64,000 bases of DNA from Sphingobacterium sp. CZ-UAM. Its GTDB lineage: Bacteria > Bacteroidota > Bacteroidia > Sphingobacteriales > Sphingobacteriaceae. Shown in pieces: positions 26,401-35,182 of this stretch (the first letter of the stretch is position 1; every line of letters starts with the position of its first letter). The position numbers were made by a program, and so were the translations under genes. The notes beneath the pieces are model-generated. The model had not been told where the DNA came from. It searched no databases and saw only the letters and a program-made list of their open reading frames with translations. The stretch is from positions 82,760 to 146,759 of the forward strand of contig NZ_MTCM01000010.1 of assembly GCF_002000245.1 (NCBI RefSeq), read 5' to 3'.

Positions 26401-26417
26401 AATATGGTGTAGAATAA
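23403..26417 (+). CDS. DUF2723 membrane protein (protein O-mannosyltransferase-like)
   Basis: A 1004-residue inner-membrane protein of the DUF2723 family. The N-terminal signature is plain: NNLLGWICALIATVAYVMTAERSTSWWDCGEFIASAFKLQIVHQPGAPL, with the conserved WDCGE acid pair after helix 1, as in GT-C glycosyltransferases. About a dozen membrane helices fall in the first half and near residues 490-600, including SPLQPRERDYAYAGSFYAFA. The C-terminal 400 residues are soluble and contain NDTYPLWYVQEVENYRPDVRVVNLSLL and helical repeats at the end. It is thought to use a lipid-linked sugar to modify periplasmic proteins or glycans; the acceptor is unknown. It stands alone, with a terminator behind it. 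Confidence 0.92.
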   Translation: MNYTKINNLLGWICALIATVAYVMTAERSTSWWDCGEFIASAFKLQIVHQPGAPLFLMIQNIFSNLAGGDVTRIAFWMNVGSAVCSGLTILFLFWTITALAKKVVAKGVGESYTSADLIKIFGSGAVGALAYAFTDTFWFSAVESEVYAMSSLCTAVVFWGILKWENHADEAGSDRWLIFIAYVMGLSIGVHLLNLLVIPAIALVIYFKRSKTVTSSGATKAFLIGVVVLALILWGIIQYTVKAAAYFDLFFVNSLGMGFGTGFNLFLILVVALFVYGIWYSIKKAKPMLNLILISTAFIIFGYSSFAMIMVRAKANPTLNNSDPDNAFSFVSYLGREQYASEPLLNGPTFDAQVVDAAPTYTYRKDKDRYTKVENGMDYKYDKTMFFPRVYSSRDQGHIDYYRDYLKLPEGQSPTFGDNLKFFFSYQIGHMYGRYFLWNFAGRQNDQQGQGSFTEGNWISGAKPVDQMHVGGQNAIPDSLKTDPSNNKYYFLPLIIGLIGAFWHFGKRQRDAGIVGLLFFFTGLAIVLYLNQSPLQPRERDYAYAGSFYAFAIWIGLGVFAIADYLSKKVDGKMAAGIATGACLLGAPVLLGFQNWDDHDRSEKTTARDLAKNYLASCAPNAILFTYGDNDTYPLWYVQEVENYRPDVRVVNLSLLSSDWYMRQMKQKVNQADGLPINIDDEKFKKGVREVLYYQDMKVPGHVDLDLVMQILLSDDQKNKLELRGGKFENFLPTKNFSLPVNKEAVLKNNVVPKAWQESIVDTMTWTYNRNYVSRAELSILNVLLNNNWKRPIYFAATVPNDNYLGLDKYLVQEGFALRLMPIAAPAGAEGTLVDTQSAFKDITTKYQWGNMANASYLDPESYRMITMITNTVMGGTATQLMMEGHKDEARKVAVETYEKMPKRVYLMRDVLGYIPIINVLYETGENKRANEIVSRNLKFMTQNMRWYQDIAQTKAELEYSNIGTALRALGAYKSILASTSEKQLLQQVTELEKSYKQQYGVE

Positions 26418-26444
26418 TCAGTCAACCAGTATTTCAAGTATAAG

Positions 26445-26519
26445 GAGCTGCCCAGGGCTGCACCTATTCAAAAAAAATAATCTTTTGAATAGGATGTCGC
26501 TGAGGGCAGCTCTTTTTTT
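26445..26519 (+). terminator. Terminator of DUF2723 gene
   Basis: A two-tier hairpin: outer stem GAGCTGCCC (26445-26453) with GGGCAGCTC (26504-26512), inner stem CCTATTCAAAA with TTTTGAATAGG, then T7 at 26513-26519. Confidence 0.88.
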
Positions 26520-26563
26520 GATTATTTTTTCTTAGCTTAACGGCATAAAACCAACCTGATATT

Positions 26564-27955
26564 ATGATGAAACGTCAACTGAAATTGTGGGATGCGATTA
26601 TGCTGGTCATGGGCTCGATGATCGGAAGTGGGATCTTTATTGTGTCGAGCGATATGATGCGGCAATTGGGCTCAGGATACTGGCTGGCAATCGTATGGTT
26701 GTTGACAGCCATTGCCACGGTAGCAGCTGCAATTTGTTATGGTGAGCTATCTTCCATGTATCCTAAGGCTGGTGGACAATATACCTATCTCACTGAAGTG
26801 TTCGGCAAGCCTGTAGGCTTTTTATATGGTTGGAGTTTATTTACCGTTATTCAGACCGGTACGATCGCGGCTGTCGCGGTTGCCTTTGGTAAGTTTACAG
26901 CCTATCTAATTCCGCAATTGAATGATGCGGCACCGATATTTCAACGCGGAGACTTTAAGATTACCTGGATACAGATACTCGCTATGGGGGTGATCCTCCT
27001 GCTGACCTATATCAATACCCGCGGCATCAAGAGCGGCAAGTCGGTACAGTCTTTTTTTACCTCTGCAAAGATTATCGCTTTGGTTTTATTGATCATAGGT
27101 GGGTTGTTTCTGATTAAAGAAAACCATTTCTCCGAAAATATGGCCTACAGCTGGGATGCTTTTCAGAACTTGAAAGGCGAGGGCTGGATGGGGATTTCAG
27201 GTGGCGCTTTAATGGGAGCACTGGCAGCAGCCATGGTAGGCTCGGTCTTTAGTAGTGTGGCCTGGGAAAACGTGACCTTCGTGTCAGGCGAGATTGTGAA
27301 TCCACAGCGTAATGTGGTGCGTGCGCTCGTGATCGGAACCAGCCTTGTTATGCTGCTATACATCTGTTGTAACTATATCTATCTTTCTGCTTTGAGCCGC
27401 GAAGAAATCGCTTTTGCGACAAATGACCGGGTGGCTATCGCAGCAGCCGAAAAGATGTTGGGGCATACTGGTACGATTGCAATGGCTATCTTGGTTATGA
27501 TATCGACATTTGGCTGTGTCAATGGTCTCGCGCTGTCTGGAGCACGGGTTTTTCAAACGATGGCCAAAGACGGTCTGTTCTTAAAACAGGCTATCCCGAA
27601 TAACAAATATGATGTGCCTGCCCGATCACTATGGTTACAGGGTATTTGGGCTTCCTTACTCTGTTTGAGCGGTCAGTATGGCAATTTACTGGATATGATC
27701 TCTTTCGTTATTGTCATCTTTTATATGATCACGGTATTGGGAGTTATTATTCAACGTGTCCGACGGCCGGAAATAGAACGCTCCTATAAAACGTTTTTAT
27801 TCCCAATCACACCTATTATCTACCTGCTGATAGGTACTGTATTTTGTGTCCTGTTGATCATTTATAAGCCGCAGTATACCTGGCCCGGTTTTATACTGGT
27901 ATTGATCGGAGTGCCGGTGTATTTTTTTGCACGTGGCAATCAGAAGAATGATTGA
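26564..27955 (+). CDS. APC-superfamily amino acid permease
   Basis: A 463-residue inner-membrane transporter with about 12 hydrophobic helices. The first helix has GSMIGSGIFIVSSDM, the unwound glycine-rich substrate-binding segment of APC transporters, and helix 2-3 has CYGELSSMYPKAGGQYTYL. The region GSVFSSVAWENVTFVSGEIVNPQRNVVRAL matches the helix 6 and following loop. It resembles the LAT-like/serine-threonine exchanger branch (amino acid antiporters). The ATG at 26567 is an equally good start. Substrate cannot be assigned. It ends 350 nt before pyrR. Confidence 0.93.
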   Translation: MMKRQLKLWDAIMLVMGSMIGSGIFIVSSDMMRQLGSGYWLAIVWLLTAIATVAAAICYGELSSMYPKAGGQYTYLTEVFGKPVGFLYGWSLFTVIQTGTIAAVAVAFGKFTAYLIPQLNDAAPIFQRGDFKITWIQILAMGVILLLTYINTRGIKSGKSVQSFFTSAKIIALVLLIIGGLFLIKENHFSENMAYSWDAFQNLKGEGWMGISGGALMGALAAAMVGSVFSSVAWENVTFVSGEIVNPQRNVVRALVIGTSLVMLLYICCNYIYLSALSREEIAFATNDRVAIAAAEKMLGHTGTIAMAILVMISTFGCVNGLALSGARVFQTMAKDGLFLKQAIPNNKYDVPARSLWLQGIWASLLCLSGQYGNLLDMISFVIVIFYMITVLGVIIQRVRRPEIERSYKTFLFPITPIIYLLIGTVFCVLLIIYKPQYTWPGFILVLIGVPVYFFARGNQKND

Positions 27956-28308
27956 GGTAGGTGGATGGTTGCGTCGATTTGAGGCCGGGATCAATTGTAA
28001 TATCTCGTTGTTTCATGATACAAAGCGATGGGTAAATAAAATGGATATGCTGTCGGTCTGGCTTTTACGGTTGCTGATTGCATAGCTTTTGTTTTTACGT
28101 AGGAGAACAAAAAAAAGTGAATAGGTCCTAAGCGAATGGGAGTACATTCTCGCTGAAAGGACGCTTCTGAAGCCGTTGAATTACTTTAATGACCAGTCGT
28201 TCTAGCCTGTATCGATCTGTCTATAGAGAACTGATTTATTGAAATTAATTGGCATACGAGCCGTAGTTTTTGTCAAAAAAAGTGTAGCTTTGCTCAAACA
28301 TTCCCATA
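27956..28308. other. Gene-free spacer before pyrR
   Basis: I see no convincing coding frame or structured RNA. A TAGCTTTG at 28285-28292, 17 nt before the pyrR ATG, fits a -7 box, but there is no TTTG at the right distance upstream. A match to the Bacillus-type PyrR-binding RNA loop was looked for and not seen. Confidence 0.4.
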
Positions 28309-28872
28309 ATGAAACAGTCGATTTTATTAGACGGACCAAAATTTCAAATCACCATTCAAAGACTATGTCGTCAATTGATTGAGAATCACGGTGATTTTTC
28401 AAATGCTGTCGTCATAGGTATTCAACCAAGAGGAACTTTCTTAGCTAAACGTATTGTCAAAGAACTTGAACGCATGATCGAAAAACCGATCCTGGTCGGT
28501 GATTTGGATATTACATTTTACCGCGATGATTTCCGTACAAAAGGTAATGCTGGTCCGTTGTTAGCAAATAGCACAAATATCAATTTTATTGTAGAAGGTA
28601 AAGATGTCATTTTTATTGATGATGTCTTGTGGACGGGACGAACTATTCGGGCAGCGATGGATGCTGTACAGGCATTTGGAAGGGCAAGAAGAATTGAGCT
28701 GCTTGTTTTGGTCGATCGTCGATTCTCCAGACAGATTCCGATTCAACCCGATTATATTGGCATACAGGTCGATTCTATAGATTCTCAAAAGGTGATTGTG
28801 AACTGGAAAGAATCTGACGATCAGGATAGCATTATCCTGGTAACGGAGAAGAAAACGCCAGTTAATGATTAA
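28309..28872 (+). CDS. pyrR: PyrR (pyr regulator / uracil phosphoribosyltransferase)
   Basis: A 187-residue type I phosphoribosyltransferase of the PyrR family, which converts uracil and PRPP to UMP and, in Firmicutes, also binds pyr mRNA. The PRPP loop is DVIFIDDVLWTGRTIRAAMDA, preceded by the family's VVIGIQPRGTFLAKRI and GDLDITFYRDDF. It is followed by pyrB 142 nt downstream on the same strand, the classical order. Since no PyrR RNA site is visible around it, a purely enzymatic role is possible. Confidence 0.95.
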   Translation: MKQSILLDGPKFQITIQRLCRQLIENHGDFSNAVVIGIQPRGTFLAKRIVKELERMIEKPILVGDLDITFYRDDFRTKGNAGPLLANSTNINFIVEGKDVIFIDDVLWTGRTIRAAMDAVQAFGRARRIELLVLVDRRFSRQIPIQPDYIGIQVDSIDSQKVIVNWKESDDQDSIILVTEKKTPVND

Positions 28873-29014
28873 GACCAGGTTTGATGAAAAAGCGGAGGTG
28901 CTGATTGACCTTTGCATCGAACGAAGTGCCTGTATCGATATATACTGAAAAAGTTGTAAATCCATAACAGACACTAAAATAAAATGATTAGTAAATACTT
29001 GAATATACTATAAA

Positions 29015-29953
29015 ATGTCATCCGCAGTAGAACAATTAAGTACTCGCCATTTGTTGGGAATCAAAGATCTAAATGAAAAAGATATCCAATTGATTCTGGA
29101 TACAGCGAGTAATTTCAAAGAGGTATTAAATAGACCGATCAAAAAGGTCCCTTCTTTACGCGATATCACCATTGCCAATGTGTTTTTTGAAAATTCAACA
29201 CGGACGCGGCTTTCTTTTGAACTTGCTGAAAAAAGACTATCTGCAGATATCGTTAATTTCGCGGCTTCATCTTCCTCCGTAAGTAAGGGCGAGACACTGA
29301 TCGATACCGTCAATAATATCCTCGCGATGAAGGTCGATATGATCGTGATGCGTCATCCTTATGCTGGAGCTGGTGTGTTTTTGAGTAAACATGTCGATGC
29401 ACAGATCGTCAATGCCGGTGATGGTGCACATGAGCATCCTACACAGGCCTTGTTGGATTCGTTTTCCATCCGTGAGCGCTTTGGTGATGTTGCAGGACGT
29501 AAAGTAGCCATTGTAGGTGATATAACACACTCCCGGGTTGCACTATCCAATATTCTGTGTCTTCAAAAACAGGGAGCAGAGGTCATGGTCTGTGGGCCAA
29601 CGACCCTTATTCCAAAACATATTACTTCCTTAGGGGTAAAGGTGGAGCATGACCTGAGAAAAGCATTGAATTGGTGTGATGTGGCAAATATGTTACGTAT
29701 CCAACTGGAACGCCAGGACATTGCTTATTTCCCTTCTTTAAGAGAATACTCCATGTTATATGGTTTAAATAAGGAAATCTTGGATTCTTTAGAAAAACCG
29801 ATCACCATTATGCACCCTGGGCCGATCAACCGTGGTGTAGAAATCACTTCGGATGTGGCCGATAGTGAGCACTCCATTATCTTGGATCAGGTTGAAAACG
29901 GCGTTGCAGTCCGCATGGCTGTACTGTACCTCTTGGCCGGACAACGCGGTTAA
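29015..29953 (+). CDS. pyrB: Aspartate carbamoyltransferase catalytic chain
   Basis: A 312-residue ATCase catalytic subunit, which joins carbamoyl phosphate and aspartate in pyrimidine synthesis. Carbamoyl-phosphate motif FFENSTRTRLSFELA, the RHPYAGAG loop, HPTQALLDSFSI and the C-terminal HPGPINRGVEI are all present. No pyrI regulatory-subunit gene follows, so this is likely the unregulated trimeric or PyrR-linked class. It has its own terminator. Confidence 0.98.
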   Translation: MSSAVEQLSTRHLLGIKDLNEKDIQLILDTASNFKEVLNRPIKKVPSLRDITIANVFFENSTRTRLSFELAEKRLSADIVNFAASSSSVSKGETLIDTVNNILAMKVDMIVMRHPYAGAGVFLSKHVDAQIVNAGDGAHEHPTQALLDSFSIRERFGDVAGRKVAIVGDITHSRVALSNILCLQKQGAEVMVCGPTTLIPKHITSLGVKVEHDLRKALNWCDVANMLRIQLERQDIAYFPSLREYSMLYGLNKEILDSLEKPITIMHPGPINRGVEITSDVADSEHSIILDQVENGVAVRMAVLYLLAGQRG

Positions 29954-30035
29954 TTGGCATTTCCGTAACGGAACGAATAAGGCAGTGTGATCGATACAGG
30001 ATAACCGAATTACAAGGTTCTTCAATCAACAATAG

Positions 30036-30071
30036 TATGCCTGACTTTATTTTTGGTCGGGCATATTTTTT
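30036..30071 (+). terminator. pyrB terminator
   Basis: A 10-bp stem TATGCCTGAC / GTCGGGCATA with one G-U pair, a 10-nt loop, and T6 at 30066-30071. Confidence 0.85.
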
Positions 30072-30345
30072 GTGCAAAATTTCCGTTATAATACAGGGTT
30101 ATACACAGATGTTAATAACTTTTGTGTAAAATAGCTCAATTAAAGTATAATTTAGTAAAATGAATAAAACTATCTTCCAACAGGGAGGGTATTTGAATTG
30201 ATTTTCAATAAATTTTGACTTGTTTTAAAATAGTCAATCAGCGAAAAGAAGTCAATGGATTTGTGGTTCAAGGCAAATTTACCTCGGTTTGAAGGGAGAT
30301 TCATTTACATTTGCAGATAAATAACATATTAAGGTTTCACATATT
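30072..30345. other. Upstream region of the envelope cluster
   Basis: Gene-free AT-rich sequence. TACATTTG at 30306-30313 fits the -7 box of a Bacteroidota promoter for the TPR gene, but the nearest TTG (30289-30291) is only 14 nt before it, so the -33 contact is uncertain. No other structure is visible. Confidence 0.45.
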
Positions 30346-33300
30346 ATGTATAAGAAGATTTACCAGGTGGGAGTTGCACTAACCGTTATGGCGACGCCGG
30401 CATTAGCGCAACAGACAGAATGGCAACAAATCAACAAGGCTTACAAAACTGGAATGGAATTGTATGAGCGCGGAAAATTCGGTTCCGCGTCAGCACAATT
30501 TGATCGCGTTGAAGCCTTGCGAACAAAATCCAACCTACAATTGGACGAGACGGAAGAGCTATCTTTATTAAAGGAAAATGTGCGGTATTACCAAGCTGTC
30601 TGTGCCTTGGAATTGGGCGAGTCGGATGCCGAGAATCGTTTTCTTAAATATATTAAAGATTTCCCCGTCAGCGCTAATTCTAAAGCTGCTTATTTTCAGA
30701 TCGGTAAATCATATTACGCCAAAAAGGATTATGTAAAGGCGATCGAATGGTTCACAAAGATCGACAGTAAAAACCTTGCAGGTAAAGAGAATGTGGAATA
30801 TCGCTTTAAATTGGGTTATGCTTCTTTTATGACGAAAGATTATAAGACGGCAAAACCATTGTTTGAAGGATTAAAAGATCAGAAAACTGAATTTCAGGAA
30901 GCGTCCATCTACTATTATGCTTACTTATGTTATTTAGATGCGGAATATAAAACTGCATTAAATGAATTTGAGCGTTTAAATGGCTCAAAACAATTTGAAA
31001 ATAGCTATCCTTACTATATTACGGCCCTGTATTTCCTGGATAAACGTTACGATGATGTATTGGACTATGCATTGCCAATCTTATCGCGCACCAAGCAGGA
31101 AAACGAGACCGAGATGTTCCGTATTATCGCGGCAACCTACTTTATCAAAGGTGATCTAAAAACATCAAAAGATTACTACGATAAGTTCCAGGCACAGGAC
31201 CAGGGCAAGACCCAAAATAACCAGGATAGCTATCAGATCGGTTATATTGCTTACAAGCTAAAGGATTACGATAAAGCGATCACGGAACTGGAAAAAATGA
31301 CAGAGCCTGATGCTTACTACCAATCCGCTATGATTACCCTAGGGGATAGCTTTCTGAAAAAAGGAAATAAACAATCTGCCCGTAACGCGTTCTTCAGAGC
31401 ATCAAAACTGGATTTTGATCCGGCGATGAAAGAAGAAGGTTTGTTTAACTATGCAAAGCTTTCCTATGAATTGGAGTTCCACCAAGTAGCTTTGGCTTCC
31501 ACACAGGAGTATTTAAAAACCTATCCGAAATCAAAGCGTCAAGAAGAAGCAAAAACGTTGTTGGCAGAAGTCTTGTTGAGTACCAAAAATTACCGTGACG
31601 CGGTTGATATTCTGGAGTCTATTCCAACACGTGGTAAAGAAGCAAACGCCGCTTATCAAAAAGTAACCTACTACAGAGGGCTGGAGTTTTATAATGAGCG
31701 TGCTTTTGAAAATGCGATTTCTTTATTTATACGTTCGGAACAACACCGTTATGATGAAGAAATTTATGCCCTGTCTACATACTGGAAGGCAGAAGCGATG
31801 TACGAAGTACGCAAGTACGGTGAAGCGGTAACGAATTTCAATAAATTTTTACGCTTGCCAGGAGCAAGTAAAACAGACGTATACGGCTACGCGAATTATG
31901 CCCTGGCCTACGCCGCTTTCCGTAATGGAAACTACAATACGGCAGCGAATTACTTTGAACGTTTCTTGGCTTCAGGTGGCTCAAAAGGTTTGGAGATCAA
32001 TACCCGGAATGATGCTATCGCCCGTTTGGGCGACTCTTATTTCTCGTCAAAAAACTATGGTAGAGCTTTGACGGAATATAATAAGCTGATTTCTTCAAAA
32101 GCTCCAAGTCAAGATTATGCCCTGTTTCAACGCGGTATTATTCAAGGTCTACAAGGAGACAATAATGGTAAGATCTCAACCTTAAACGCTGTCATTGCGC
32201 AGTTCCCGAATTCAAACTATGCAGATGATATTGCTTTTGAGATTCCATATACACGTTTCTTGATGGGCGAAAGCGATCAGGCAATTTCGGGACTTCAATC
32301 GATGGTGGAAAAATATCCACGAAGCAGTTATGTGCCTCGCGCGCTGGTAACAATTGGCTTGGTTCAATACAATCAGGACAATAATGATGCAGCTTTGGCG
32401 ACATTCCAACGTGTAGTTGATCAATATGCTGCTACGGATGAAGCGAGACAAGCTATGCGTTCCATCGAGAATATTTACCTGGATAAAGGGGATGCAACCG
32501 GATATATCAAATATGCAACAGGAACCAACCTGGGGGATCTTTCCAAATCGGAACAAGATTCGCGGACATTCTCAACAGCGACAACCTTGTTCTCCCGTGG
32601 AAATTACCAAGGTGCTGTAGAAGCTGTAAATGCGTATTTCGATAAATTCCCGAAACCAAACCAAGAAAAATATGCGCGTTTTGTACGTGCAGAAAGTAAT
32701 GCGGCATTAGGTAATACAGAAGATGCATTGCATGATTATAATATTATCTTGAATGACTGGACATCTCCATATACGGAGCGTACATTGATTTCAGTTTCTA
32801 ATCTGTATTTGAAACAAAAGAAATATAATGAAGCGACGCAACTCTTGAAGAAACTGGAGCTGACTTCTGAATATAAAGCTAACTACGGCTTCGCAATCAA
32901 TAACCTGATGGTTTCCTATTATGAAATCGGTGATTATAAAGAGGCGTTAAACTATACCAACGCTGTCAAAAACTATGAGAAATCCTCGGAAGAGGAGATC
33001 GCTAATGCCTTTTTATATGCTGGTAAGTGTTATGTAAAGCAAAACAAAAAAGCGGAGGCGATGAAAGAGTTTAGCTTAGCTGCCTTGAAGAGCCGTACCG
33101 TATTTGGAGCTGAAGCAAAATATAATGTTGCGGTTATCCAGTTGGAAAACAAGCAGTATGATGCCTGTATCAAAACGGCTATGGATCTATCCGACAATTT
33201 CTCCTCTTATGAATATTGGGTAGCAAAAAGCTTTATTACAATGGCTGATGCTTATGCAGGTAAAGGGGATACATTCCAGGCGAAAGCGACATTGGAATCA

Positions 33301-33384
33301 ATTGTGGATAACTACGATGCGAAAGATGATATTTTGCCTGCCGCAAAAGAACGTCTAAATAAATTGAACAACAAAAAGAAATAG
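30346..33384 (+). CDS. Large periplasmic TPR-repeat protein
   Basis: A 1012-residue exported protein. Residues 1-21 are a signal peptide (cut after ALA). The rest is a long run of tetratricopeptide-type helix pairs, including YFQIGKSYYAKKDYVKAIEWFTKI, EALNYTNAVKNYEKSSEEEIANAFLYAGKCYVKQNKKAEAMKEF and PRALVTIGLVQYNQDNNDAALATFQRVV, so it is a superhelical scaffold. Many units keep the YbgF/BamD-like spacing (DxAIxxFxxxxxxYPxS). It opens a co-directional cluster: the beta-barrel gene starts 6 nt later, then HU-SPOR, ExbB, ExbD and TonB. It probably binds partners in the periplasm or at the outer membrane; what they are is not known. Confidence 0.85.
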   Translation: MYKKIYQVGVALTVMATPALAQQTEWQQINKAYKTGMELYERGKFGSASAQFDRVEALRTKSNLQLDETEELSLLKENVRYYQAVCALELGESDAENRFLKYIKDFPVSANSKAAYFQIGKSYYAKKDYVKAIEWFTKIDSKNLAGKENVEYRFKLGYASFMTKDYKTAKPLFEGLKDQKTEFQEASIYYYAYLCYLDAEYKTALNEFERLNGSKQFENSYPYYITALYFLDKRYDDVLDYALPILSRTKQENETEMFRIIAATYFIKGDLKTSKDYYDKFQAQDQGKTQNNQDSYQIGYIAYKLKDYDKAITELEKMTEPDAYYQSAMITLGDSFLKKGNKQSARNAFFRASKLDFDPAMKEEGLFNYAKLSYELEFHQVALASTQEYLKTYPKSKRQEEAKTLLAEVLLSTKNYRDAVDILESIPTRGKEANAAYQKVTYYRGLEFYNERAFENAISLFIRSEQHRYDEEIYALSTYWKAEAMYEVRKYGEAVTNFNKFLRLPGASKTDVYGYANYALAYAAFRNGNYNTAANYFERFLASGGSKGLEINTRNDAIARLGDSYFSSKNYGRALTEYNKLISSKAPSQDYALFQRGIIQGLQGDNNGKISTLNAVIAQFPNSNYADDIAFEIPYTRFLMGESDQAISGLQSMVEKYPRSSYVPRALVTIGLVQYNQDNNDAALATFQRVVDQYAATDEARQAMRSIENIYLDKGDATGYIKYATGTNLGDLSKSEQDSRTFSTATTLFSRGNYQGAVEAVNAYFDKFPKPNQEKYARFVRAESNAALGNTEDALHDYNIILNDWTSPYTERTLISVSNLYLKQKKYNEATQLLKKLELTSEYKANYGFAINNLMVSYYEIGDYKEALNYTNAVKNYEKSSEEEIANAFLYAGKCYVKQNKKAEAMKEFSLAALKSRTVFGAEAKYNVAVIQLENKQYDACIKTAMDLSDNFSSYEYWVAKSFITMADAYAGKGDTFQAKATLESIVDNYDAKDDILPAAKERLNKLNNKKK

Positions 33385-33390
33385 GATACA

Positions 33391-35142
33391 ATGAAGAAGT
33401 TGCAAAATAGAAATGTGAAGAAATATACCTTAGCAGCGCTTTTGATGGGCGTGGGATTGAATTCTTTTGCACAGGAAACAGGCAAGAAGAACGATCCTGA
33501 AAAACCGGTCACTATTGATTCTTTTGATGTTGTTCGTGATTACAAACCGATTCTTGCAGATGCTGTGAAAATTCGCCGTAGTCCTGATATGACCAACAAA
33601 AGGGAATATCAGCCCAAATTAAACTATGGTAATATTATTGACAAAAAGTTGGATATCAACACTGGTCTGAAACAATTGAATGTGCAGGAGATACCATTTG
33701 CACAACCTTTTGAAAACAGCAGCAACTATGTCAAATTTGGAATAGGTAATTATAACTCGATCCTGGGTGAGGCATACTTGGCGTCGGAGCAATTTGAAAA
33801 TACACGTTTTGGCTTATTTGCGAAACACTTGAGCCAAAAAGGAAATATCGAAGGGCAGAAATTCAGTACACAGGATGTTGGCATTTTTGGACGTCGTGTG
33901 CTAGATGCCGTAACGGTAAAAGGTACCTTAGGCTACAACAGATATGGTACGAATTTCTATGGTCAGACATTTGACCAGCCAGGAACAACCTTACTGAATA
34001 TATCGCCGGACAAACAGACATTTACCGATATTTATTTAAACGGTGAGCTGGCAAGCAATGTTGACCCAAAGAATGAGCAAGCGCTAAGCTATTCTGCAAA
34101 AGTAGATGGTTACCTGTTCAAGGATGCCTATAAAGCAAAAGAAAATTCTTTCGCTTTGTCCGGATATTTAAACAAACGCATGAGCGCGTTTAATGTCGGG
34201 GCCAACATGAGTGTGACCATGAATAATGTCAAAAACGAAAATGACACGGCGAATGTGAAAAACAATCTGGTTTTGATCAATCCATATATCCGATTTAAGG
34301 GAGATAACTATAACGTAACCTTGGGTGCCAACCTGACTTCGGAATTTGGTGACGAGTCCCGTTTCAATGTTTTTCCATCGGTGGAAGCTGATTTTTCTTT
34401 GGCTCCGGAATACATCTCTTTATTTGCCGGTGTTAATGGTAATGTGAGACAGGGCTCGTTCCGTAACTTTGCAAAAGAAAATCCTTATTTGGCGCCAAAT
34501 GTCAGAATCGCCAATTCCATTGAAAAATTGAATGTGTATGGTGGTTTGAAAGGCAACGCCGGTGCAACATTCGGTTATAAAGTAAAGGTGTTCTACAAAC
34601 AGATCGAAGGATTACCTTTGTTTAAGAATAGCGCCTTTGGCGATGATCAAGGTGGGTATATTCCTTGGGCTTTTGATGTGGTTTATGATGGCCAGATCAA
34701 CAAAGCGAAGCATATGGGATTGGAAGGGGAGATCAATGTACGCCTGTCTCAGTTGGTTAATCTAGGTGGTAAAGTATTTATTGATGACTATAACCTGAGC
34801 GACGAGGAAGAGGCTTGGGGCTTACCTAAATTTAGGTTACAGGCCAATGCGCGTTTCAATATCTCAGATAAATTCTTTGTGGATGCCGAGCTTTCCAGCC
34901 AAGGCAATACTTATGCATATGTTTACGATTATAACACCGACGGGAGCCGTATAGCGGATAGCGGTCACAAAGTGACCATCGCTTCCTTTGCGGATCTAAA
35001 TGCTGGTGCTGAATACCGAATTAAAAAACAATTTGGTGTTTTCGTGAAAGCAAATAATATCTTTGGGAAGGAATATCAGCGTTACATGTATTACCCAAGA
35101 TTGGGATTCAATGTAATTGGTGGTCTTAATTATTCGTTTTAA
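33391..35142 (+). CDS. Outer-membrane beta-barrel protein without plug
   Basis: A 583-residue exported protein with signal peptide residues 1-27 (cut after SFA). The mature part starts with a 90-residue polar stretch (FDVVRDYKPILADAVKIRR) and then consists of about twenty amphipathic strands, such as FGLFAKHLS, VGANMSVTMNNVKN and DNYNVTLGANLTSEF, ending in the C-terminal Phe (GFNVIGGLNYSF). It looks like the barrel of a TonB-dependent receptor, but I see no plug domain and no carboxypeptidase-like N-domain. It is 6 nt downstream of the TPR gene and 40 nt before the HU-SPOR gene, and probably works with them. Confidence 0.78.
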   Translation: MKKLQNRNVKKYTLAALLMGVGLNSFAQETGKKNDPEKPVTIDSFDVVRDYKPILADAVKIRRSPDMTNKREYQPKLNYGNIIDKKLDINTGLKQLNVQEIPFAQPFENSSNYVKFGIGNYNSILGEAYLASEQFENTRFGLFAKHLSQKGNIEGQKFSTQDVGIFGRRVLDAVTVKGTLGYNRYGTNFYGQTFDQPGTTLLNISPDKQTFTDIYLNGELASNVDPKNEQALSYSAKVDGYLFKDAYKAKENSFALSGYLNKRMSAFNVGANMSVTMNNVKNENDTANVKNNLVLINPYIRFKGDNYNVTLGANLTSEFGDESRFNVFPSVEADFSLAPEYISLFAGVNGNVRQGSFRNFAKENPYLAPNVRIANSIEKLNVYGGLKGNAGATFGYKVKVFYKQIEGLPLFKNSAFGDDQGGYIPWAFDVVYDGQINKAKHMGLEGEINVRLSQLVNLGGKVFIDDYNLSDEEEAWGLPKFRLQANARFNISDKFFVDAELSSQGNTYAYVYDYNTDGSRIADSGHKVTIASFADLNAGAEYRIKKQFGVFVKANNIFGKEYQRYMYYPRLGFNVIGGLNYSF

Positions 35143-35182
35143 CGAATTAAGATTATAAATTTGCACTTTAAATCATAGAACA

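Noticed and set aside
27956..28308. Riboswitch or PyrR attenuator before pyrR
   Set aside because: No known conserved core or terminator/antiterminator pair could be read by eye.
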